The notes below the pieces were generated by a model. That model was not told where the DNA came from. It did not search any database and was given only the letters and a program-made list of their open reading frames with translations. From assembly GCA_902476295.1 (NCBI GenBank), contig CABSDC010000004.1, positions 5,492 through 69,491 of the forward strand: 64,000 nucleotides of DNA, written 5' to 3'. Source of the stretch: SFTJ01 sp905210415. GTDB lineage: Bacteria > Bacteroidota > Bacteroidia > Bacteroidales > Muribaculaceae. The translations under genes were made by a program, and so were the position numbers. Below are positions 16,401 through 25,395 of this stretch, in pieces. The first letter of the stretch is position 1; every line of letters begins with the position of its first letter.

Positions 16401-19400
16401 TTATCTCACCACTAAAAAGCAAATAAGTTCAAAATCATCAAGGCCCCGGATTTCGTTTCCGAAAAGCGTGCCCGTGTCGCCGTCGAGGAAAGAGAACAAG
16501 TCGGTTTGTTCCTTTACCTTGACGATAGAGGAGATCGCGTCGCCGAGCAACTTGGAGTAAGTGCCCATGTGTGAACCATCGCGAGTTTCGCCATTGAACT
16601 TACGGCAAAGTTCCATAATCGGCTCAGCCTTGCCACGGCAAAGATGCCGCAAATGGTCGAGCAGGTCTTTAGGTTCGAGGTGGTTGATAAACACTTGCGA
16701 ATCCTTTGTGATATATACCAAATAGAATGGGTGCAAGCGGTTCTTGCGGTCGATGTTCACACTGTTGTTGCGATTCTTCAGCACATAGATTACGCCTTGT
16801 GGGTTATCGTCAGAAGCCGGAACAACAGCATGCAGCCCCATTGGGGTATGCTCGATGTCGTTGTGCTTCTTCATATATTCGAGCAAGTCGAGGCGGAACT
16901 CGTTCAAGCCCAAATCCATAATCGAAACGCCGGTGTTCATCTCCTCGATATCAACCACTTCTTCTTGCAGACGAAGAAGTTGGTCGCGACGATATTTCAA
17001 GTCGCCCTTTTCTTCGGCAGAAATCGGGTTGTCATCGCCTGTGGCAGTGAGCACCGATACTTTCATTCGAGCTTCCACGCGAGCCTTTAGGTCGATATAA
17101 GCATCGAGGTCCATATCGGGCCAGTAGTTTACAAGTTGAATGACTTCGTTTTTCGAGCCGATGCGGTCGATACGTCCGAAACGTTGAATGATACGCACCG
17201 GATTCCAGTGTATATCGTAGTTAATGAGATAGTCGCAGTCCTGAAGGTTTTGACCTTCGGAGATGCAATCGGTGGCAACGAGCACATCAATCTCATTTTT
17301 GAGATTGGGATAAAGTGCGTCACGTTCTTTCGACACCGGGGAGAAAAGAGTAAGCACTTTGTTGAAGTCAAGTTTTTCACGCAATTTCAATGTGCTTCGA
17401 GCCTCGATGTCGCCCGAAACGAGTGCAGTGTTGATGCCGTGCTTGTCGAGAATTACCTGCGAAATATTGTCGTAGATATATTGAGCCGTGTCGGAGAACG
17501 CAGTGAAGATAATGATTTTGCGGTTGTTGCCATTGATTGGGTGAGCGAATTTGTCGCGAATGTCCTGCAACAACTGCTGTAATTTACTGTCGTGCTTCGG
17601 CGTGATGTCGGCAAGCATAACGAGCAGCAAATTGAGATTATAGAGGTCTTTACTGAGATAATCTCGCCATTGCACATAGTCCATATCTTTGAGGTCGATT
17701 TTCGACTTCTTGCCGCCGATAAGCACAGCATCCTCGCGGTCATCGAAATCAAAACCGAAGTTATCACTTTCCTCTGCGGCTATTGAATAGTCATCAACCG
17801 ACGTATCGCCACCATTGAAATTGTCAATGGTATTGACCGTTTCAGCGATGAATTTCTTAATCCTTTCGAGCGTGAGGCGGAAAGAGTTCACCGAACTCTC
17901 CAAGCGTTTGAGAAGATTGATGCTCATAAGGCGGCGCAAACCACGTTCTCGTCCGAGGCGTGAAAGGTTGGCATATTCATCGTCCTCGCTCTTGTTGTAT
18001 TTTGCGGCTTTGCTCGCAAGAATAAAGTCCGATGGCGTGTAGATAGCGAGGTTAAGCTCGCTCAAAACACTATAGATTTCGTTAAACGTAACGGTTTTGC
18101 GGTCGGCAAGATCCGTGAGTTTAGGAGTGCGAGAGATTGGCTTCAATCGCTTCGGGAATTTGCCGATATCGGTTGTGTCGTAATATTGTTCGATATGCTT
18201 ACGCGAGCGAGCAATCGTAACGGAGTCGAGCACTTCAAAGAAATCAAAACTGAGGCTGTCGAGCAGTGCTTTTGTGGTTCGCTCCTCGGCAGGAAGTTTG
18301 CTCCAGCGGTTAAAGGCAGCCTGTGCCTGGCGGAAAATATCGTCAATGGAGTTCTCGGTTTTGAGAAGTCCGTTGATGTTCGAGGCATCGCCCTCGTAGG
18401 CGAGAGCAAGTTGATTCTTCAAGTCATTAAAGCGGTTGTTGACCGGCGTTGCCGACAACATCAATACCTTTGTCTTGACTCCGGCTCTAATCACTTTGTT
18501 CATCAGTTGGAGATAACGGTTCTCGCGAGGGTTCTCATCGTTCTCATCGGTAGTTACTTTGCCACCATTGCGGAAGTTGTGGCTTTCATCTATAACCACG
18601 AGGTCGTAGTTGCCCCAGTTGATGCGTTCAAGGTCTGTTCCGTTGGAATAGCCGTATGAACGCGAAAGGTCGGTGTGATAAAGCACATCATAACGAAGGC
18701 GGTCGTTTACCAATGGGTTGTTTACATAGTTGCCACGGTAGGTAATCCAGTTGTCAAACAATTTCTTCGGGCATAGTACGAGAACCGATTTGTTGCGGTT
18801 TTCGTAATACTTAATGACCGAAAGTGCTGTGAACGTTTTGCCAAGACCTACGCTGTCGGCAAGAATGCAGCCGTTAAACTTCTCCAACTTATTGATGATG
18901 GCGAGAGCTGCATCACGTTGGAAGTTATAGAGTTTATTCCAGATAACGCTCGACTTGAAGCCGGTTGCCTCATTTGGCAGTACGTCTTCCGAAATATCTT
19001 CGAGAAATTCGCTGAAGATATTGTAGAGCGTTACGAAATAGATAAACTCAGGTGCATTCTCTTTGTAGGCGTTGGTGATGTTGTCGATAACAATTTCTGT
19101 AACATCGGTAAAGCGTTCACCGTCGTACCACATTTGGTTGAATGTGGCGAGAAATTGGTCGGCATTTGGCGATGGAAGCCGCATAATTTGCGGAGCAATA
19201 TTATTGCCTTTCTCGCAACCGAGTTCTGGAGTTGTAAACTCGTTGAACGGCATATAAGTGAAAAGGTCCTCGTCGTTTTCCACCGTCAAATTACCATTGA
19301 CAAAGCCATTGGTAATATTTGATTTGAAGCAAGCCTTTCGGCGAATCCATTCAGCACATTCTCGTGCAATCGCTTTTTGAGATAATTCGTTACGCAGACG

Positions 19401-19676
19401 AATCTCAAATTCCGAGCCGAAAAGATTGCGTTCACGATTGAGTTTCGGGATAAAAAACTCACGTTTCTGCTTTGATGTATTTGATTTACTGAACGTTGGA
19501 GCAGTGAAAATGAACCGCAGTTCAGCAATGTTTTCGAGTTCTTCTTTGAGTGCTTGATAAGCATAAATGGAGAACGACGCAGCGGCAATAGAAAGTCGAG
19601 AGCCGCTTTGCAAGTCGGCTTTCAGACCATCAACGACTTTCTCTGTCGTATTGTTATATAATTTGGGTGTCTCCAT
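16401..19676 (-). CDS. SNF2/RapA-like helicase with PLD-like N-terminal region
   Basis: 1091 residues. The SF2 motifs are complete: Walker A ADSVGLGKT ending near residue 281, motif II DESH at 363-366, motif III LSATP at about 407-411, and in the second lobe ATDCISEGQNLQ and the arginine-finger block QRFGRIDRIGS. The order and the wording of motif VI are those of Swi2/Snf2-RapA ATPases. Residues ~1-200 resemble the phospholipase D-like N-terminus of anti-phage helicases, but I cannot find a canonical HxK motif there, so this part may bind rather than cut DNA. It is the first gene of the island and has its own -7 box. It probably provides dsDNA translocation for the island. Confidence 0.88.
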   Translation of the reverse strand: METPKLYNNTTEKVVDGLKADLQSGSRLSIAAASFSIYAYQALKEELENIAELRFIFTAPTFSKSNTSKQKREFFIPKLNRERNLFGSEFEIRLRNELSQKAIARECAEWIRRKACFKSNITNGFVNGNLTVENDEDLFTYMPFNEFTTPELGCEKGNNIAPQIMRLPSPNADQFLATFNQMWYDGERFTDVTEIVIDNITNAYKENAPEFIYFVTLYNIFSEFLEDISEDVLPNEATGFKSSVIWNKLYNFQRDAALAIINKLEKFNGCILADSVGLGKTFTALSVIKYYENRNKSVLVLCPKKLFDNWITYRGNYVNNPLVNDRLRYDVLYHTDLSRSYGYSNGTDLERINWGNYDLVVIDESHNFRNGGKVTTDENDENPRENRYLQLMNKVIRAGVKTKVLMLSATPVNNRFNDLKNQLALAYEGDASNINGLLKTENSIDDIFRQAQAAFNRWSKLPAEERTTKALLDSLSFDFFEVLDSVTIARSRKHIEQYYDTTDIGKFPKRLKPISRTPKLTDLADRKTVTFNEIYSVLSELNLAIYTPSDFILASKAAKYNKSEDDEYANLSRLGRERGLRRLMSINLLKRLESSVNSFRLTLERIKKFIAETVNTIDNFNGGDTSVDDYSIAAEESDNFGFDFDDREDAVLIGGKKSKIDLKDMDYVQWRDYLSKDLYNLNLLLVMLADITPKHDSKLQQLLQDIRDKFAHPINGNNRKIIIFTAFSDTAQYIYDNISQVILDKHGINTALVSGDIEARSTLKLREKLDFNKVLTLFSPVSKERDALYPNLKNEIDVLVATDCISEGQNLQDCDYLINYDIHWNPVRIIQRFGRIDRIGSKNEVIQLVNYWPDMDLDAYIDLKARVEARMKVSVLTATGDDNPISAEEKGDLKYRRDQLLRLQEEVVDIEEMNTGVSIMDLGLNEFRLDLLEYMKKHNDIEHTPMGLHAVVPASDDNPQGVIYVLKNRNNSVNIDRKNRLHPFYLVYITKDSQVFINHLEPKDLLDHLRHLCRGKAEPIMELCRKFNGETRDGSHMGTYSKLLGDAISSIVKVKEQTDLFSFLDGDTGTLFGNEIRGLDDFELICFLVVR

Positions 19677-19726
19677 TATATAAGAAAGTTTGATATGTTA
19701 TGCCGATTAAGGCGGTGTTTTAAATA

Positions 19727-19734
19727 CAAAGTTA
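19727..19734 (-). promoter_or_regulatory. -7 box of the restriction-island operon
   Basis: On the minus strand TAACTTTG matches TAnnTTTG and leaves a leader of about 45 nt before the helicase ATG. No convincing -33 box was found. Confidence 0.45.
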
Positions 19735-20326
19735 CGAAATATTTTTTAACTAAGATGCCGAAAACTATATGTTTAAGGGCATACACCACGGCTCTTTCAT
19801 TTAAGATTTCGTTGCTCACTTAAAAATGTTGTTATTTTATAGCGAGTTTTCCTTGGATGGTGAGGGCGCTTTTTGCCCGCACGGTTCATAATTCATTGGG
19901 CGATTCGACGATTGGCGGATATGTTTCCGATGATACGGATTTCTTTGATTTTCAGCGAAATAAGTGCTTAAATAAATAGGTCGAATGGCAGATTTTTTGT
20001 AACTTTATAGTTGACAATCAAAAAGTTATGAATAAAATCAAGCCACTCGACCAAGACATTTTGATTGTAGCAACATACGATATATTCTTTAATATTTCCT
20101 TTATTATCAAGCATAAACAATACTTTTAGCCGCCTTTTCATGGTTGCTGTATTGTGCGTTTCGTGGCGCCTGTTGTGGGTGCCCTAAACCGGTTTGCATC
20201 CGCAAGTTACTAATATTATTCGATTTAGCAAATAGTTTGCGGGTGTTTTTCTGTGATTCGGGGGTGGAGTCGCATTGTTGTTGGTTAGAAGTTCACACAG
20301 ATGGCGCTGACCACGCGGATGGGGTG
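19735..20326. other. Long intergenic region upstream of the restriction island
   Basis: About 590 bp with no recognised gene. A 33-codon frame at 20028-20129 (starting MNKIKPLDQDILIVATYD) follows a possible TAnnTTG-like promoter, but it matches nothing I know and may be a remnant. An imperfect inverted repeat (CCGCAA near 20202, TTGCGG near 20238) is followed by GTGTTTTTC and could be a terminator. The region marks the right-hand edge of the island. Confidence 0.4.
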
Positions 20327-21166
20327 CTATTTGTTGCGGTAGGCCAATGGCGTCATGCCCGAACGCTGCTTGAAGAAGTTGGTCATCGCGCTTTGGTCGC
20401 TGAAACTTAGTTCGTCGGCTATTTCGCCCATTGTCATATCGCTTTGTTTCAGCAGGTTGCAGATTTCTTTGTAGACGAGTGTGGTGACGTGGTCGTTGAC
20501 GGTGGTGCCACTGATTTCCTTCACCAGACGAGAAAGATAGACGGATGAGATGTTTAGTTTGTTGGCATAGAAGCGTATCTGGCGTTCCTTGCGGAAATTG
20601 CGATATAGGTGGTGCAAGAAGATCTCATAAACCTCCTTTTTGTGTCTTAGGTCGTGAGAAAGGATGCAGGTTTCGTATGGCAGTTCTTCGATGATGAGTC
20701 GGAGCACGTTGAACATGCCGTTGATCATTTCAATCTTGTTGATGTGCTGGTGTCGCACAATGTCGCGTATGAAATGAAATATGTCGATTATGCTCTTGTA
20801 TTTATCAATAGAGAGGTGATAGCGAGTGGCTTGTGTGGTGAACGACTCGTCGATCAAGACGCATTCGGCCTCGAAGTCGCTTGAGATAGCCTGTAGCTTG
20901 GCAGTGTCTTTTACGGGAACAATCAGCAATTCGCTGCTTATTAGCTCTATGCTTTCGGCGCCTTTTTCGTTAAGCAGTATTTTGCAGGAGCCTTGCTTCA
21001 CAAGCAACAGTTTGGTGAAGAGCGTGCGTTGTTCCACCATTTCTATGAAATCTCCACCATCGTCTATGGTAACAGAGAAGTGTGCGGCATAAGCGCCAAA
21101 TATATCATCGAGATGATATTTGGTGGCAAAATCTTCTAAGTTGTAGACCGTCTGTTGTTTTATCAT
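20327..21166 (-). CDS. AraC family transcriptional regulator
   Basis: A 279-residue protein with an N-terminal cupin-like sensing region (residues ~20-120) and a C-terminal AraC double helix-turn-helix (residues ~180-275). Typical words are NKLNISSVYLSRLVKE in the first HTH and MGEIADELSFSDQSAMTNFFKQRSGMTP in the second, which carries the family signature. It should bind DNA in the cytoplasm and respond to a small ligand through the N-terminus. It stands alone, transcribed leftwards towards the intergenic region. The divergent gene is an S66 peptidase, a possible but unproven target. Confidence 0.9.
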   Translation of the reverse strand: MIKQQTVYNLEDFATKYHLDDIFGAYAAHFSVTIDDGGDFIEMVEQRTLFTKLLLVKQGSCKILLNEKGAESIELISSELLIVPVKDTAKLQAISSDFEAECVLIDESFTTQATRYHLSIDKYKSIIDIFHFIRDIVRHQHINKIEMINGMFNVLRLIIEELPYETCILSHDLRHKKEVYEIFLHHLYRNFRKERQIRFYANKLNISSVYLSRLVKEISGTTVNDHVTTLVYKEICNLLKQSDMTMGEIADELSFSDQSAMTNFFKQRSGMTPLAYRNK

Positions 21167-21538
21167 GCTGTCGGTTGCGCTCTATTAGTCAGTGCCAGAG
21201 AAGAATAGCCCCACAATCTGATGATGATGACGCATTCTTGCCATTGGCGTCAAAGTGTATGAATATTGGTTTGACAAGTTAAAGGTACTCATTTTTTAGC
21301 GAATCGAAAAACATCCGAAAGAAAATAATGCACGAAATCGTGCTGTAATGTGCCGGATTGTAGGGGTGAAAGTGCATATTGGTCGGAAATTATAAGTAAC
21401 TTTGCGTGAGTGTTGTTGCTTTTTTTCGGGCTTACTACTACAGAAATTGTTTGCTGCCACCATGAGTGAGTGGCAATGCGAGAGCGCGAAAAGCAGGCGC
21501 AACGAGATAATGGAAACTACAAAAAACTACAATCTACG
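21167..21538. other. Divergent intergenic region between araC-like and S66 peptidase genes
   Basis: No gene is seen. It contains the -7 box of the rightward operon and an open stretch from an ATG at 21470 that reads into the peptidase frame but encodes a polar, low-quality extension. Confidence 0.5.
21397..21404 (+). promoter_or_regulatory. -7 box of the S66 peptidase operon
   Basis: TAACTTTG matches TAnnTTTG. TTG of ATATTGG lies upstream with short spacing. The leader to the chosen start at 21539 would be about 125 nt. Confidence 0.45.
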
Positions 21539-22528
21539 ATGAATATAACTACAAGAATCTACATTACAATTATGGCTGTGGCGTGCAGTGCAATGGCATC
21601 GCTGGTGTGTGCGCAGTCGCTCGTACGACCTGCGGCATTGCGCCCAGGCGACAAGGTGGCTATCATATCGCCAGCCAGTGCGCCCGAACGGTCGTATGTC
21701 GAAGGCGGAGCCGAGGTGCTGCGCAGTTGGGGGCTTGTGCCAGTGTATGGCAAGCATGTGCTTTCGCGTAACGGCAATTTTGCCGGCACCATCAGCGATC
21801 GTCGCGACGACCTTGAGTGGGCGTTTGCCGACGATAGCATCAAGGCGATAATGTGCAGTCGTGGTGGCTATGGCTCTATACAAGAGTTGGTGAAGACCGA
21901 TATGAGCATTCTGCGCAATAATCCTAAGTGGATAATCGGCTATAGCGATATCACCGCCATACATGGTTGTATGGTGCAGCAAGGCATTATGAGCATACAT
22001 GCCCACATGCTTGAGCATCTCAATCGCAGCCAAGGGGCCGACTCTTGCGACGTGTATCTGCGCAAAATCATTTTCGGCGAGATGCCTTGCTACGAATTGC
22101 CATCGCATGCGCTCAATCAGCAGGGCGTGGCAGAGGGCCGACTCGTGGGTGGCAATCTCTCGTTGCTCACATCGCTCATCGGCACAAAATTCGACATGCT
22201 GCATCCCGACGACAACGCTCCGTTGGTGCTCTTCATAGAGGATGTGAATGAGAATTTCGACCACTTGAACCGCATGTTTTATCAACTCATCGCTTCGGGC
22301 GTAATCGACCGCGTGAAGGGTGTGATATTCGGCGACTTCTCAGGCTTCCGCCCAGTGGCTGGCTTCAGCACTGTGGAGGACGTGTTTCATAGCCTCGTGA
22401 AGGACTACAACATCGCAGTGTGCTATAAATTTCCGTGCGGACACACCCGCAAGAATTTCCCGATGATTGAGGGCGCCAACGTTAGGCTCACGGTGAGTGA
22501 AGATGGCACCACACTGCAGTATCTATAA
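21539..22528 (+). CDS. Peptidase S66 (LD-carboxypeptidase) with signal peptide
   Basis: The frame is open from 21470, but the start at 21539 gives a proper signal peptide (MNITTRIYITIMAVACSAMA, cleaved near VCAQS). The mature protein carries the S66 landmarks: RGGYGS, GYSDITAIH (nucleophile Ser), LFIEDVNE (catalytic Glu) and PCGHTRKNFP (catalytic His). The family removes the terminal D-Ala from murein tetrapeptides or cleaves related amide bonds. Family members can be cytoplasmic, but this one is exported, so a periplasmic or surface role is likely. About 329 residues. It is the first gene of a unit with the MscS and DUF2851 genes. Confidence 0.9.
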   Translation: MNITTRIYITIMAVACSAMASLVCAQSLVRPAALRPGDKVAIISPASAPERSYVEGGAEVLRSWGLVPVYGKHVLSRNGNFAGTISDRRDDLEWAFADDSIKAIMCSRGGYGSIQELVKTDMSILRNNPKWIIGYSDITAIHGCMVQQGIMSIHAHMLEHLNRSQGADSCDVYLRKIIFGEMPCYELPSHALNQQGVAEGRLVGGNLSLLTSLIGTKFDMLHPDDNAPLVLFIEDVNENFDHLNRMFYQLIASGVIDRVKGVIFGDFSGFRPVAGFSTVEDVFHSLVKDYNIAVCYKFPCGHTRKNFPMIEGANVRLTVSEDGTTLQYL

Positions 22529-22548
22529 GAATAACCAAAAACATATAT

Positions 22549-25368
22549 ATGATGAAATCATTATTTTATCGCATAATGGCAGCCTTGATGCTGATGATGA
22601 GCATCGCTCCTGCACAGGCTGTGCTGAAGGAGAAAAACCTTGAGCAAACGCTCAACGTGCTGCGTGCCGAACTCGAGCAAAACTACAAGAAGCAAAAGGT
22701 TGTGATGACGCTTTATGAGAAGCGCACTCAGGAGCAGCACGACCAGCTTGTGCTCACAATGCAGAAGTGCAATCAGATTTCGCTTATCCTCTATTCGCAA
22801 CGCGAAGGCTTCACATTTGATATGGCTTATGCTTGCCAGCAAGCCACCGATATGTATAACAACACCAACATATCGAAACTTCCGTATGAGCGCATTCGCA
22901 AGAAGATGAAGGACGAGGTAGACCGCTACGACCTACTTATACAGTCGCTCGAAAATCTGCCACCTGCAATTGGCCGACATATGCACAGAGTGCAGCCTTC
23001 CGACACACTGCGCATGCACGAGATGCAGCGTCGCCTCGACAGCATCGCTGAGGCTTATGGCCAAGACCCTTTCACCCTTGATGCCGACGAGCAACAGGCG
23101 CGCAATGAGTGTGTGGTCTATGCCAAGGCGCTTCGCAACAATATGGTGCGCATGATGAATAAGATTGAGCGCGACACCAAGCACTATCAACACGTCAACA
23201 AAAAGGTGGAGGAACTCAATGCTTATGCTGTGAGCAAATATGAATATTTGCGACAAAACATATTCCTGAACCGTGGCGACAGCTATCTGAAACTGCTGGC
23301 TAATCTGCCATTGGTGCTATATATGGTAAAGAATGAGATATCGGATAAATATGTGGCATTTGAAGATGTTGAGGGCAGAAGCCACAATGGCAAGGTGCAC
23401 CATCACGACTCGCACTCGCAATGGCGTGGCGTGGTGATTCCTATCACCTCGGTGTTTGTGCTGTTTTATGTGATAGTGTCATCGGTGTTGAGTTATATCG
23501 TCACCCGATGGCTCTTGCCTCGTCGCATACGCGAGAAAGATGAATATAAGAAGAAACAACCTATCTTGCTGCTTGCGTGCGGATTCATCATCTTTATGAT
23601 TTCGGTGGGTGTAGCTCGCACATTCTTGACAAACAATTTCTTGATGATGGCGGTTGACTTGCTGCTCGAATTCTCGTGGCTGGTGGTGTTCATCTTGCTG
23701 TCGTTGCTATTCCGCCTCAATGGCGACCAAATCAAGGAGGGCGTGAAGCAATACGCCCCATTCCTCACGATGGCGTTTCTGGTGATATTGTTCCGCATAG
23801 TGTTTATTCCAAACAATCTTGTCAACTTGATATTCCCGCCAATATTGGTGCTGTTCACCTTTTGGCAGGCGATTATACTCCGTCGCCGCAAGGTGCAGAT
23901 ACCGGGCAGCGATATGGTGTATACCGTGATATCGCTTGTGGCAATGGTTTTAGCATGCGTGGTGTCGCTTGCAGGCTTCACACTGATGGCCGTGGAAATC
24001 ATGATCTGGTGGACATTCCAGTTGGCGTGCATCCAGACCATCACTTTCCTTTTCGACCTGTGTAGCATCTACGAGACTAAGACCTTGTTTAAGCGTGTGC
24101 AGAAGGCTTATCGCGAAAAGAACAACGGCAAACTGCCTACCGACAAATTGCGTGAAAACATCGCGAAAATCAAGGAGCAAATCACTGCTGCCGCTACCGA
24201 TGACGAGGCAGACGCTTTGCGCAAGAATTTGGCTGATGCTGAGAAGAAACTCAATGTGCTCATTTATAATATCCGCGACAACATCAATAAGAAGATGCTC
24301 AAGGGCGACTATATCGGTCACACTTGGTTCTTCGACCTCATCACCAAGGCTGTGATACCGGTGATGGGAGTGGTGTCGGTGCTGATGAGTATATTTATGG
24401 CAGCCGAGATGTTTGATATGACCGACTTGTTCTTCAAGTACCTAAGCGTTGACTTCGTGTCGACATCGTTCTTGCATCTGTCGGCCATGAAGCTCAGCGT
24501 GGCTATTTCGCTGCTGTTTGTGTTTAAATATGCCAACTATGTTATGCACGCCGTCTATCGCGACGTGAGAAGCAAGCACAACGAGCTACTGATAGAGCAA
24601 GAGAAGAAAAAACAGCGCGAGCGTGGTCACCAAAGCGAAGAGGTGGTTTTGCCAAACAGCAATCTAACTCTCGCCAACAACATCATCACTCTGGTGGTGT
24701 GGGGCTCTTACTTCATAATGATTCTGTATATGCTCAATGTGCCTAAGAGTGGCATCACCATCATCACCACCGGTCTGGCTACTGGTATGGGTTTTGCCAT
24801 GAAGGACTTGCTTGAGAACTTCTTCTACGGCCTGTCGCTGATGACCGGACGTATCAGAATAGGCGACTACATAGAGTGCGACGGCATTGCCGGCAAGGTG
24901 GAATCAATCACCTATCAAAGCACACAGGTTGTGACCCGCGATGGCTGCGTGATTGCGTTCCTCAATTCGCAGTTGTTCTCTAAGAACTTTAAGAACCTCA
25001 CCCGAAACCACAAGTATGAGATGGTGAAAATACCTATCGGCGTGGCCTACGGCGTGAATGTGCAGCATGTGCGTGAGTTGCTCATTGAGCGCATCAATAG
25101 TGTGATTGCCACTAAGCGCCATAGCGTGTCAAACATTGTGAAGGCAGGCACTTCGGTGAGCGTGGCGTTCTCGGGCTTTGGCGACAATAGTGTAGACCTT
25201 ACAGTGGTGGTATGGGTATTGGTAGAGGAGAAGGCTACGTTTATCAGCGAAGCCAACGAGGCTATCTACAATGTGCTCAACGAAAACAATATTGAGATTC
25301 CATTCCCACAAACCGATTTGCACATTCGCGATTCGGTGGTTCTGCCTATCGCTAAAGAAGATAAATAA
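22549..25368 (+). CDS. Large MscS-family mechanosensitive channel
   Basis: 939 residues. A signal-like N-terminus (MMKSLFYRIMAALMLMMS...AQA) is followed by a long alpha-helical extracytoplasmic part (about residues 25-280, rich in Gln, Arg and Glu). Several membrane helices follow (about 290-520) with a cytoplasmic coiled stretch (about 535-590), then the MscS pore and beta domain: TTGLATGMGFAMKDLLENFF, RIRIGDYIECDGIAGKVE and a DxTVVVWV end. This layout is that of MscK/MscM-type channels, which release solutes under membrane tension during osmotic downshock. It starts 20 bp after the S66 peptidase and ends 27 bp before the DUF2851 gene. Confidence 0.92.
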   Translation: MMKSLFYRIMAALMLMMSIAPAQAVLKEKNLEQTLNVLRAELEQNYKKQKVVMTLYEKRTQEQHDQLVLTMQKCNQISLILYSQREGFTFDMAYACQQATDMYNNTNISKLPYERIRKKMKDEVDRYDLLIQSLENLPPAIGRHMHRVQPSDTLRMHEMQRRLDSIAEAYGQDPFTLDADEQQARNECVVYAKALRNNMVRMMNKIERDTKHYQHVNKKVEELNAYAVSKYEYLRQNIFLNRGDSYLKLLANLPLVLYMVKNEISDKYVAFEDVEGRSHNGKVHHHDSHSQWRGVVIPITSVFVLFYVIVSSVLSYIVTRWLLPRRIREKDEYKKKQPILLLACGFIIFMISVGVARTFLTNNFLMMAVDLLLEFSWLVVFILLSLLFRLNGDQIKEGVKQYAPFLTMAFLVILFRIVFIPNNLVNLIFPPILVLFTFWQAIILRRRKVQIPGSDMVYTVISLVAMVLACVVSLAGFTLMAVEIMIWWTFQLACIQTITFLFDLCSIYETKTLFKRVQKAYREKNNGKLPTDKLRENIAKIKEQITAAATDDEADALRKNLADAEKKLNVLIYNIRDNINKKMLKGDYIGHTWFFDLITKAVIPVMGVVSVLMSIFMAAEMFDMTDLFFKYLSVDFVSTSFLHLSAMKLSVAISLLFVFKYANYVMHAVYRDVRSKHNELLIEQEKKKQRERGHQSEEVVLPNSNLTLANNIITLVVWGSYFIMILYMLNVPKSGITIITTGLATGMGFAMKDLLENFFYGLSLMTGRIRIGDYIECDGIAGKVESITYQSTQVVTRDGCVIAFLNSQLFSKNFKNLTRNHKYEMVKIPIGVAYGVNVQHVRELLIERINSVIATKRHSVSNIVKAGTSVSVAFSGFGDNSVDLTVVVWVLVEEKATFISEANEAIYNVLNENNIEIPFPQTDLHIRDSVVLPIAKEDK

Positions 25369-25395
25369 TCAGACACTTAATACCAGGGGGCACAG

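Noticed and set aside
20028..20129. 33-codon frame upstream of the restriction island
   Set aside because: Too short and without similarity or a ribosome-binding context to call as a gene. It is recorded only in the intergenic note.
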